Of a stretch of 64,000 nucleotides of DNA, positions 12,438 to 21,838 are shown piece after piece. How positions within the stretch are numbered: position 1 is the stretch's first letter; the number at the start of each line of letters is the position of its first letter. A model generated the notes under the pieces. That model did not search any database, was not told the DNA's origin, and was given only the letters and a program-made list of their open reading frames with translations. A program made the position numbers and the translations under genes. The DNA is taken from contig WAEK01000003.1 of NCBI GenBank assembly GCA_011634665.1, forward strand, positions 2,450,001-2,514,000, read 5' to 3'. The DNA comes from Mortierella sp. BCC40632 (Eukaryota > Mortierellomycota > Mortierellomycetes > Mortierellales > Mortierellaceae).

Positions 12438-13875
12438 ATGTGGCTAGACCTTCTCAGTCTTTCAGTTCCACCACCAGCTCCAGACACGCCAGAATGTGTG
12501 CCGCACCATAACAACTTTGAGCTGGCATTGTCGCTATTCATCCTTGCAGGCATGGTAGCCTCCTACTTACCACAGGTAGGGTGTGAACCAAAATGCCTGT
12601 CGCAATGCAGTCTAATGAGACTCTCTATCCACATGGAATCTCGTTTCAGTTACTGACTCTTGCATTTTTTTCTGGCTTCTTCTTTTCTGTCTATCATACA
12701 CTATCATTTTCATCGCACTCAGCACTATCGCATCATCCATAAAGGTACCAGCGATGGTATCAGTCCTTGGTTTCTACTTCTCGGGTGTGTCTCTGCCAGC
12801 TCTACTTTTCTCAACATTGTCATTCTGCAATGGAAGGTCATCCAGTGCTGCAAAGTCATTGTAAGTTCACATGGTTGAGGGTTATGAAGTGGGTATGGGG
12901 AGCGTTCGACTCGGCTTTGGATACTAACTTATCATGGTGCAGAGCCTGGGCACATGTCTAGAAAGTCTTTTAGGAATTGCACAGCTTGGCGTCCAGTTTG
13001 TGATGTTTGGACTCGTGTAAGTGTGCAGTTGCTCCGTGAACCTTTCTGGTGGTGTAACTTTAATACCATCTTATGGCGGTCCCCCACTACTTGTCGAGAC
13101 AAATATTGACTGAACTCACTCCTCTCCGTTAAACATTCTATTATGGGTAACCTACCTTTAGCCTAGTTCTATTCATCATCTACTTTCCCGCAAACAAAAA
13201 GGCTGCTAGTTCAGGAGACCGCCATCCCAAGTTCTCGTTTCTTCCAGACCCATCAGATGAGTGGGCTATCTCGGTTCTGATTGCGCGTTTCGTAGGTGCC
13301 CAGCTCGTTGTTTGTGTTTTTATCACAATCTTGATGCTGGCATTCATTGGCCCAGATAGTAGCTGGGCCTCTCTCTGGGCTAGCAGCCTGGGCATTACGA
13401 GCGTTATTTTGGCGACCATTCAATATGTACCTCAGATTATGAGGACCTACAGACGCAAGGTAAAAACATATCTGCTTTTGCTTCATTGGTTTGAATGTAT
13501 GGTTACTGTGCTGAAGCAAAGGCCCGTTTCTGAAACCTCGACCTCCTTGCTCTATAGTCTGTTGGTGCCCTTAGCATTCCTATGATGCTAATGCAGACGC
13601 CTGGAGCGGCTCTCATTACTTTGTCGCTTGCCTTAAGACCTGGAGCCAACTGGACAACTTGGATTGTGTATGCGGTAACAGGATGTCTCCAGGGTACACT
13701 TTTGGTGATGTGTATTTACTACCACTTCAATGCCACAAATCAAGGTTTTGGTGACTTTGACACTGCAGAGACTGAACCTCTCCTTGCTGAGAATCATGTT
13801 GTTCCTGGACTTCACTTACCACACCCACACCATCATGAGCAGCCACCTTCGTATACTACGTCTGCACCAAAGTAG
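12438..13875 (+). CDS. PQ-loop repeat membrane protein (vacuolar/lysosomal transporter-like)
   Basis: Five exons, 12438-12575, 12723-12860, 12943-13016, 13162-13459 and 13558-13875, give 966 nt and 321 residues with phases that match. Both PQ-loop repeats are visible: SYLPQ in the first (split by intron 1, continuing HYRIIHKGTSDGIS) and IQYVPQIMRTYRRK in the second (split by intron 4, continuing SVGALSIPMM). Around them lie seven hydrophobic spans, the usual layout of PQLC2/Ypq-type proteins that export cationic amino acids from lysosomes or vacuoles. The tail is hydrophilic, with an EPLL acidic-dileucine-like motif that could serve vacuolar sorting, and a His-rich stretch. Both introns that split the repeats fall just after the PQ or PQ-helix segment. 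The substrate cannot be told from sequence. AATAAA at about 13952 is the likely polyadenylation signal. Confidence 0.9.
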
Positions 13876-14606
13876 ATGCTAACAATGTTGTAGGAAGTAT
13901 GACTCTTGTGCGAGTACAATGCCCCTGCCCTGCTCAGTAGTCTTTTCTATCCAATAAACTATACCATCTTAAAATCTCATGTTCCTCTGTCAAATTACCT
14001 GTCATTTTAGAGATATACAGCAACGGTGGCAAGCTATGGATTTGTGAGAAGAAAGAAAGAGCCAATGTGGTAGAGGGTAGAGAAAGTGTAGTACCCAAGA
14101 CGCAACTAGGAAAAGTGAACTGGGAGTGTACATCTTACTAGAGCCAACGCGGGTTTTTCTCTCTGCACTCCGCCGCATGCTTTTGGAAGGAAGATGTTTT
14201 AGGGTAATGTAGTCGAGGATTGTGCTGAAAACTGCAGCGTTGGGCTAGTGATGGATACAGTACTCTTTAGAGGAGATGTCATATTCCGAGAAAAACTCTT
14301 GGCAGGTCTTGACAGCTCTAGTGGCGCATGGTGTGTACCAAAGAAAAAGTGAGTCGCTTTTCACCATTGGTAGTACATTTTATTAGCAGAGAGCAGTACC
14401 GATTGAGTACAGTTATATACCGATTGAATAGGAGAAATGATCCAGCCGTGGCTTAAAAAGTTTTCGCCAGCTCATCTCCTATCTCCAGGGGAAAGCTGAA
14501 AACAGCCCTTTGGAGGAAAAAAAAAATAACACCACTGCCATTTTTTTAGCCATTTTCCATCATCTCATCATGACCTTGGAGGCCTCCATTTCTGAGGAGT
14601 TGGAAA
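13876..14606. other. Spacer before the Crypton coding region
   Basis: Apart from AATAAA at about 13952, which belongs to the PQ-loop gene, no gene or clear terminal repeat is visible. The left end of the Crypton probably lies somewhere in this stretch, but Cryptons have no terminal inverted repeats and I cannot place it. Confidence 0.4.
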
Positions 14607-14658
14607 ATGGGGCAAGAAACTAGCTCTCATCTAATCCTTTCGTGTTTGTGTCCACGCC

Positions 14659-15929
14659 TTGTCGCGGAGAGTCATCAAAAGCAGCATCGGCAAGAGCAAG
14701 AGCAAAGACATTTGTGTTCGTACCATCACCCCCTTATTTCACCCCAGAGAGTCGTCAACTACAGCACCAGTGGCAGCCAAAAAGAGAGGACGGCCTAAAG
14801 GATCTAAGCAAGCAGCGATCAGTCGAGGGAAAGGAAAGCAAAAGGCCACTGAATATGACATCCTTGAAAGCCATAATAGCAGCGATACCAATACCAACAA
14901 TCCCGCTAGTAGTATCGCCACCAATATTCCCACCGACAATAACACCATCGACAATCTCGCTACCAATAATTCAACCAACGATCCTGTTGACGATAGCACA
15001 ATCAATGACCCCGCCGTCATCAACACAGAGAGCCACCCACCCACTGTTAGTCAAACAGACCTCTATTCTGTTCTCGGACCAGGACGTGTCGATCGGTTCT
15101 ATGCTGATGGCTGTCTTTTTGGTTACAATCCCGATTACCTTGGAGAGCCATCAACTGGAAATTCGCGAGACCGACTTCCTGGGAGAGAATGAAAACGAAG
15201 TCATTGTAGAGGATGAGCAAGGGGTTCAGGAAGAGTGTCTTCTAGAAGAAGAGAGACTTCGGACAAGAGAGAGGAACATCAATGGGCCGATTCCAGAGGA
15301 GGATGACGAGGAAGAAAAAAGGAGTCTCATGATGGACCCAGGTCTTTTGATGAGGCCAACTATCCCCTTCATTTTTTCTACGAGCGTTACTTCGCTCAGT
15401 TTCCAATGGACAATACGGCAAACGATACTGATAGCGACTACAGCGACAGTAGTGAAGAAGAGGATGAGGAAGAGGACACCACAGCTGAAACGACTCACCC
15501 TCATACCTCTGCCAAGCGGAAGGCCCATGGATGCAATCACTTATCAACGAAAAGGTCGCGATTAGACCAGCGCAAAAGATCTAGACCACAGTGGCTTGAG
15601 GATACCGAGGACGTTGAAGAGCTACAGCAACACCAGGATCAAGACCAATTTACCACAGAGACAACTTCGATGCAGAGTCCAGGAGAGACTTACGAGAGAT
15701 ACCTACAGCGCATGAGATGGAACCGTGAGTTTGAGAGTATGAAGGCGACTTTTTGAGCAAGGCCAAGGAATCCAACCCCAACAAAATCAAGCTCACTAAG
15801 AAGGAGTTGGAGACCATTCGCTTGAAACACAGGGAGAAAGTAGCCCTATACGAGTCGTCAGACTTGCGAATTCAACAGCATGCGCGAGGCACTAGGGCGG
15901 CATATGGTCAATTTCATCGACACTGGAGG
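14659..15929 (+). pseudogene. Crypton N-terminal part: AT-hook, Asn/Asp-rich and acidic regions
   Basis: This part moves through three frames. From about 14659 to 15140 it reads KKRGRPKGSKQ (AT-hook), then an Asn/Asp/Thr-rich region. From about 15140 to 15320 an acidic stretch continues one frame over. From about 15320 the first frame resumes (RSFDEANYPLHFFYERYF, then Asp/Glu runs and a basic KRSRLDQRKRSR patch). A TGA at 15754, preceded by five T, forces a third frame that begins SKAKESNPNK and runs to the donor at 15929. No ATG clearly opens the gene; the ATG at 14607 is in yet another frame. AT-hooks bind the minor groove of AT-rich DNA. Confidence 0.6.
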
Positions 15930-16025
15930 GTAAGTAAGTAAGAACTCTCACAAAATTTAAAGACGACCGCATATTACTCATTTTTTTTTTGTTTGTTTTG
16001 TTGTTGTTGTTATTTTTACTTGTAG

Positions 16026-17644
16026 CGGTGGTGCAAGCGGAAAGGATACCGGATAGAAGGGACTAAGAAGGTTGATTTTCGAGTCGAATATGAAAAGTTT
16101 TTTCTCTGGCTGAAAGAAGGCACGGCATTGGAAGGAGATGATGGCGGAGGGAGGCGTAAAATGGCTGTGTTACCTTTTTTGCGACTAACTCTGTTCAGGT
16201 TTCCGAAATCAATGTCAATGGAAGAGGAAGAGCTGTATCCAGGCGTGTCAAAGTTCTGCCCAGTATGTCAACATTACTCCAACATATCAACGGCGTTAAC
16301 GATCTTCGAATGTCGCAAGGGAGCAGTGGGGTCTTAAAGGAAGGAGGCGGCCCCGTACATGCCATACGCGGAGCAGCAGTCGATGCAATCACCAACGCTT
16401 ACAAAACACGAATTGCAGGCGACCCAAGGATGGAATCCAAAAAATACGCTACTATCAATCATGCAGACGGAAAGGAGCTCGATAAATTGCGTGATGTAAT
16501 GAAGGCGGCATGGATAGATCGATATCAGAAGCATGAGGACAGCAAATATGGCAGGAATTTGCCACACAAACTTACCAGCCTTCGTTCTCGCCTGATTGTT
16601 TCCTGGAAACACTTTATGATGATGCGTGGTGAGAATATCCGAATGGCCAAATTACCTCACATCAACTTTCACCACTTCGCGAACATGACTGGTGCGATTA
16701 CAGGACCTCGTCCGAGCACTTTTGCCATCGTCCTGATCATGACGCAGGGGAAAACTCTGCGGTATGGTGGCTGCACATACGGTGTTGCTGTTCGGAATTC
16801 TGATGTAGAAATTTGTCCGATTGGGTCCCTCGCATTCTATCTGTTCTATCTTTGGCAGACAGTAAGTCGTATCCATTCAAAGCCTCTTTAGCGCTCAACT
16901 CGAAAGTGTACTTACCTTTATCTATCTCTCTTATTTCCATTTCCCTTTCAGCACGAGGAGGGTAAACCGGATCTTCACGACAACCAATGGCGAGATATTT
17001 ATCTGGTCCATGGAAATGGCAAAAAGAAACAGCATCAGCAACTTTCACCTAACGCGCATTTGGATGGCATGTCTCGACTATTCAGGGCGACAGGAATCGT
17101 GACTAATCAACCTACGCACTTCTATCGCCACTCAGGGGCCAACCATGCGCACGATGCTGGTGCCTCTCTTTCCGCTATCCAGATTCATGGCGGATGGCAA
17201 CCTAGTGGCGGCAGTCGCCTCAATACCCACTACCTGCATCCTCTTCCAAAAGGCGTCGCATATGCTATGGCAGGCGCATTTCAGCCTGGTCTACCTCCAT
17301 GGATCAAGCGCGATTGTGTAACACCGTCGGTTGAGCTTCAACGACAGATCTTTCCATTCATAGAGGAAGATTATTTTTTTACGGAATGTCCAGATTGGCT
17401 TCTCTGGACCAGAAATATTATGGAGGGCAGGAGCGAGCTCGATGGTAGAGCCAATCCCATGCCAATGCCAGATGAGTCAAACAGAGCTGGCGTTTTACGG
17501 CTCAAGTTTCTGCTCCTCCCTTGTACACCTGAGAAAGGTATTACTACAAGATGCAGTAGCCCTTCTGGAACTCCAGCCCAAGGATGGAATACTGTACGGC
17601 CATTCCCACCACATCTTCAACTTGCCAGTCTTCAAGACCCCTGA
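16026..17644 (+). pseudogene. Crypton tyrosine recombinase core (Ndc10_II-like)
   Basis: After the acceptor at 16025 one frame runs to about 16198 and then shifts. From 16199 to about 17480 a single frame with one 90-nt intron (16862-16951) carries the whole catalytic core. The first Arg is in MMMRGENIR (16625), the Lys in QGKTLRYG (16751), the His and Arg in HFYR (17117-17128), a His/Trp pair in HGGW (17186-17197), and the nucleophilic Tyr in NTHYLHPLP (17231). The stretches QGKT, CPIGSLAFYLFYLW and the closing LPKGVAYAMAGAF match the Crypton/Ndc10 central domain. Such recombinases cut and rejoin DNA through a phosphotyrosine link, with no DDE chemistry. All catalytic residues are present, so loss of activity would come from the frame breaks outside the core. 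Confidence 0.85.
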
Positions 17645-18743
17645 GTTTCTTGCATTCAAGGACCAGCTTGTAGCAAAAATGACCACCCTTGCGCCACCCC
17701 AATCGGATAGCCTTCGCCACAACGCCCCTTACTTGGAAGCAGAATTTCGACTATTAAACTCCACGATGGCGGAAAGTTTCCGAGCGATCAAAGGACAACT
17801 CGACCAGGAAAAAAAAAGTATGACAGAGTTTAAAGAACTGTTAGTGAGTAGCGCCAACGGTATCAAAAATACTGTAAAAAAACAGTATCTTCCGTCCAGA
17901 CGGCCGCCCCCTCAAACACTCTGTCGAAGCTTCTCAGGATCTACACGCTCAAGCCATGCTCTATGTACTGCAAGCGGCCCCAAGCCTCTATCTCCAGCGA
18001 ATTCGTCAGTTGAGGCGGCTAAATGGCACAGCTATCCCCGCTACTGTATTAGCGCCTCCTCTACCTCAACTTACTTCTCTCTTCCAGCAACAGTCGAACC
18101 AAGCCTCTCACCATCACCAGAAAACTATCTGGATGGGATGGAAGACAATGGTGTGGAAACTATTGACTTGGAAGATCCATTGACCGAGCAATTCGATGCG
18201 ATAGAGATGTGTGAGGATTTGGCACAGGTGACACTGGGTGATGCTTCTCAACCACCGTCACAGGTACAATCGATACCTCCTGGGCCATCTCTGAGCTTAG
18301 AGGAGCGTCTAGACTTGTTGGCGGCTGAGGTGGCCGAGAGTCGTTGTATCATTGAGTTTGATGTGTCTAATGGGTTTACGTATGAGATGGTTTCTCGATC
18401 AAGGCCGTTAGAGGAGCACTGGGAGGAGTGGTTCTATGGTTTGGTACGCGACGGCGTCCAACAACCCTCGATCTATTGGTTGAATGGGGAAAACAGGCGC
18501 CACACTTTTTGCCAGCAGCCATATGGCCGAAACTGCCTGGAGATACGTAAACCCAGCAAAGGACAAAAACACTTACAACGCATTATGGACCTTCAAGAAA
18601 AGCCATTGTGTGCGAGGAATTCTGGAAAAATGATGGTGGATCGTGAGGGCGATGTCATGCATAGAGAGAAGACAGCCCTCGCAGAAGTGGCTGCTTTGAT
18701 CCAGCACAATACCCTATCACTTAACAAGTTCCAAAAAAAATGA
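17645..18743 (+). pseudogene. Crypton C-terminal part with GCR1_C-like DNA-binding domain
   Basis: Coding potential switches frame several times: one frame from about 17480 to 17880 (LRKVLLQDAVALLEL, then a helical, charged segment), a second to about 18120 (amphipathic, QDLHAQAMLYVLQAAP), then the first again (acidic, EDPLTEQFDAIEMCEDL). The GCR1_C-like domain begins HWEEWFYGL and PSIYWLNGEN in that frame. Its second half (ETAWRY, YNALWTFKK) sits in another frame between about 18487 and 18625, after which the first frame ends at the TGA at 18743. Several switches fall on homopolymer runs. GCR1_C is a yeast transcription-factor DNA-binding domain also found in Cryptons. Confidence 0.65.
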
Positions 18744-19589
18744 ATAGAAAGTTGTAATAAATTGGCCGGTGTTCTTTTCAAACACATTAGTCTTCTTTTC
18801 TGAGAGACTTCGCTCAACTGTCTTCATCAGGGAATGGAGACAGCTAGAGGGAATAATATCACCAAAACGAAGAGCCATCCCAGTCTTGATGGACATCCTA
18901 ACTTCCTATGGTCATCGACGGTGTTGCTTGAATGAACCTTTTAATAACAGTGAACATTGGGCGTGGGGTTAGCTGCATACAAAAAGCTGAAGGGGTGTTG
19001 AACAGGAAACCAGCACCAAATACCCATTGTTTAGCTAATTGAGTTTAACTCCCAAGTTACTTGAATTTGTATAAGACAAATATGGAAATGCTCCTTTTTT
19101 TTTTAAAATTTGTTGAAATTTTCCATACCCCGCAGAAAGTGTGTATTGTTGGTAGTGGGAGGGAATTCACATCCACCTCAAGTGACAATAGATTTTTTTT
19201 TTATCGACTCTTGCCCACATCGTAATCTTGCAGACACACGTGCACCTCTTGCCTTTTTATCCATCTCTCATTTCACACTCACTCTCTCTCTCTCATTTCT
19301 CGTCTCTCTTTTTCTGATTCTCATCGACCTGGTCTATCGCCATTCTTTCAAACCATGCACATTGCAGACAACTCACACGCGAGCAACAGTGGCAGCTGCG
19401 ACAGTCACAGGGCTGCCTTGGGCGAGGTACACCTTGGAACTCTCCGCTATCAGAGAAAAGTGCCGACCGTGAATATTAATTATTGTGCTCGCCCATAGAA
19501 TCGACAAGGCTCAGCGATTGCCAGCCCTACAGCCACCCTTGCTCAAGGAGTCGCCTCTGAGAATAGACATACCAGAGTAATAATAAGCC
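18744..19589. other. Spacer between the Crypton and the MARCH gene
   Basis: No gene is visible. The right end of the Crypton should lie in the first few hundred bases. The CT-rich stretch 19260-19330 is probably promoter or 5' UTR of the downstream gene. Confidence 0.4.
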
Positions 19590-20838
19590 ATGAGGCAGCA
19601 AATCCTAGGAACCATTGCAGAACATCGAATCCAATATGCAGAAATTATACTCAAGAGTTATCTCCTTCCAATCTCCTCTCAGCCCGAGACGCCCAATTTA
19701 TCTGGTCCTGAGGAGAGCACCTCACCCATAGTGGCTTCAGCATCCAAGCCTTGGTCTTTCCTAACCGACATGTTTACTCGCCAAGACAAAGGATACCAGA
19801 CCATTGCCTCAAGTGCTGGAGATGATTTGGAGGCTCAGAGACCTCTTCAAGCAGGATCTCCTCGGTCAAGTCTCCTGAACTACCAAACAAACCGGGATTG
19901 TGACCAAGACGAACGCACCTGCCGTATTTGTTTCGAGTCAGACGATGACCCTGAATCCACAAATGGAAAGCTCATTTCACCTTGCCTTTGCAAAGGCTCC
20001 TCTCGATATATTCATCTGAACTGTCTCGAGCGCTGGCGCGTGGCTTCACCCAAGGCATCGAGCGCTTTTGCCTGCGACACTTGCCATTACCGTTATTCAT
20101 TTTCTCGAACTCGAACCGCAAAGTTTCTGTCCAACCCTTGGTTCCTGCATACGATAACGATTGCGATGTTCTTGACATTCTGCTATCTCGCCTCTTGTTT
20201 TGGACGTTTATTAAATACCTCTGGACTGATAGAGTGGAAAAGGATTTTTATGGAGGATCCACATGCTGACACGACCACCTTCCTAGGCCTCGACTTTATG
20301 GACCTTCTTTCTGGATTGACACTTGTTGCTGTCGTGGGTCTACTCTCAATGCTCATATCTGGGTGCCAGTGCTCGGATTATGAAGGCAGTAACTACGGTG
20401 GGTCGTCGAATTATCTCCCTTTCTGTTTTTACAGCGACATGGGAGCTGGTTGCTCCCACAGTTCAGAGGGAGCTATAGTAATCCTTGTGCTCATGTTTGG
20501 CATTGCCATCGTTACAGGGTAAGTTGAACAAGCCTTTTATACAATCTTTTCATTGATTATCACGCAAAAAAAAAAAAAAAAAAACATGAGTACTAATCAT
20601 TTCTTGAATGATAATACTTGGTACTCATATGCTGATTGTTGAGTACAGTGTAATCGGTGCATTTGTAGGCCTCTATGTCTTTATCGATCGGTGGAATGAA
20701 AGAAATCTGCAGTCTATGAAGGAGGTAACTCTTTTTTTTTCTCTTGAACAGTTGGCAGCTTCTGCTCTTTTGATTTGACTTCCTCTTCTTTGATAACTGA
20801 TTTGATTTGATAACCCCCCCTCTCTCTCTCTCTCTCTC

Positions 20839-20872
<34 letters not shown>

Positions 20873-20919
20873 CTTTTTCCTTTTTATTCAACACTCAGAC
20901 TATCCTCGAAGTGAGGTAG
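19590..20919 (+). CDS. Membrane RING-CH (MARCH-like) E3 ubiquitin ligase
   Basis: Three exons, 19590-20518, 20649-20724 and 20899-20919, encode 341 residues in frame; the last exon holds only six codons and the stop. The N-terminal 110 residues are variable. The RING-CH finger then reads CRICFESDDD, CLCKGSSRYIH, CLERW and CDTC, i.e. C-x2-C, C-x-C, H-x2-C, C-x2-C with the Cys-His order of the RING-CH (C4HC3) class rather than a plain RING. Three hydrophobic spans follow (around LHTITIAMFLTFCYLA, DLLSGLTLVAVVGLLSM and AIVILVLMFGIAIV). Proteins of this kind sit in ER, endosomal or vacuolar membranes and ubiquitinate membrane proteins. The substrate is unknown; the length and span number resemble small fungal MARCH proteins rather than Doa10. 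Confidence 0.88.
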
Positions 20920-21838
20920 AATCCTTTTTGCTCCAAAAGATCCGTATATTGCTTCAATATCTGCGTGAATAAATACGACCAATTTCTTCAAGAGACTCAG
21001 TCAACTCCCTGAATTCGATGTAGCAATAACTCTTGATAGAGTGCAGAAAAAAAAAAAAAAAAAAATAGAGTGCTTGAGTGTGAGAGAGACTATTGTAGCA
21101 GTGGACTCGATATACGGAGCTATCTTTTGACTCCAAATGATATAGTGTCCGTGTCCGTTTCATTTTCAGGATATCCTTCATAATAGAACATTGAGAGTAT
21201 TGTTGAACAACTCTGAATTTGCTCCGCCACTGCTTACAGCAATTTCATTGCTACCAAAAAGCCCTCTGTTCTATATATATATAAAAAGAGAGAGAGAAAG
21301 GAAGGGACGAGCATTGAGGAGGCGAGATAGGCGATGTTAATACCTACCCCAAGCCATTAGAGATTTTCCCCAACATTTCTTTGCCCCTTGTCCCACTTTC
21401 GACCATCCAACTCAACGAAAAAAAAAAAAAAAAAAAATGGATAATGGACATGTCCATCGTCTTAAAAAATTTAGATCAACCAATTTTGTAAGGATCTTTA
21501 GTTGTGAACTACTTTACACATTGTTCAAGAAATTATTAGGGTGTTAGAGGAAAGAGAGGGAAGAAAGCGATGCTAGTAAAGTAACGTCTGCAGGGGAGAA
21601 AAAGAAGAAGAAGAACAATGAGGGTATAAAGAGCAGAGTAGCAGCAAGGAATAGAGGGAGGGTAGAGGCATTGGGTAAAAGATGCGCAGAAAGGAAGGGC
21701 TCGTTACAGGTAAAAAGAAAAATATGGAAAATAAAAATAGGAGGGGAGGGGTATGCAATTGTTCTCCTACTTTTACAATAGAGTAGGATGCCACCAAGAA
21801 GAAGAAGAAGAAAAGAGAGGCCGAGCGAGAAAATACTC
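20920..21838. other. Convergent intergenic spacer
   Basis: No gene is visible between the 3' ends of the MARCH gene and the minus-strand gene that ends at 21839. It holds A runs (21046-21064, 21419-21437) and purine-rich plus-strand DNA (21545-21830). Confidence 0.5.

Larger units (their letters stand above)
14607..18743 (+). mobile_element. Crypton-type DNA transposon (tyrosine recombinase, frameshifted)
   Basis: A 4-kb plus-strand coding region carries the Crypton hallmark set. In order these are an AT-hook (KKRGRPKGSKQ, about 14775-14807), an acidic and Lys/Arg-rich linker (15190-15760), a tyrosine-recombinase core (16199-17480), a segment of the type VLLQDAVALLEL (about 17540), and a GCR1_C-like DNA-binding domain beginning HWEEWFYGL (about 18418). 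The host genes on each side are unbroken and unrelated. The reading frame changes at least eight times without plausible introns, so the copy is a pseudogene or carries unresolved indels. Two GT-AG introns do look real: 15930-16025 and 16862-16951. Ends are set by coding sequence only; the true element ends, lacking inverted repeats, are unknown. Confidence 0.8.

Noticed and set aside
15748..15760. Programmed -1 frameshift at the T5 run before TGA in the Crypton
   Set aside because: The heptamer does not fit the X-XXY-YYZ rule in the zero frame, and there are several other unexplained frame breaks, so indels are a simpler explanation.
16167..16198. A 32-nt intron that would repair one Crypton frame switch
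   Set aside because: Although it ends in CTAAC...CAG, it is shorter than any other intron in the window and its donor (GTGTTA) is poor.
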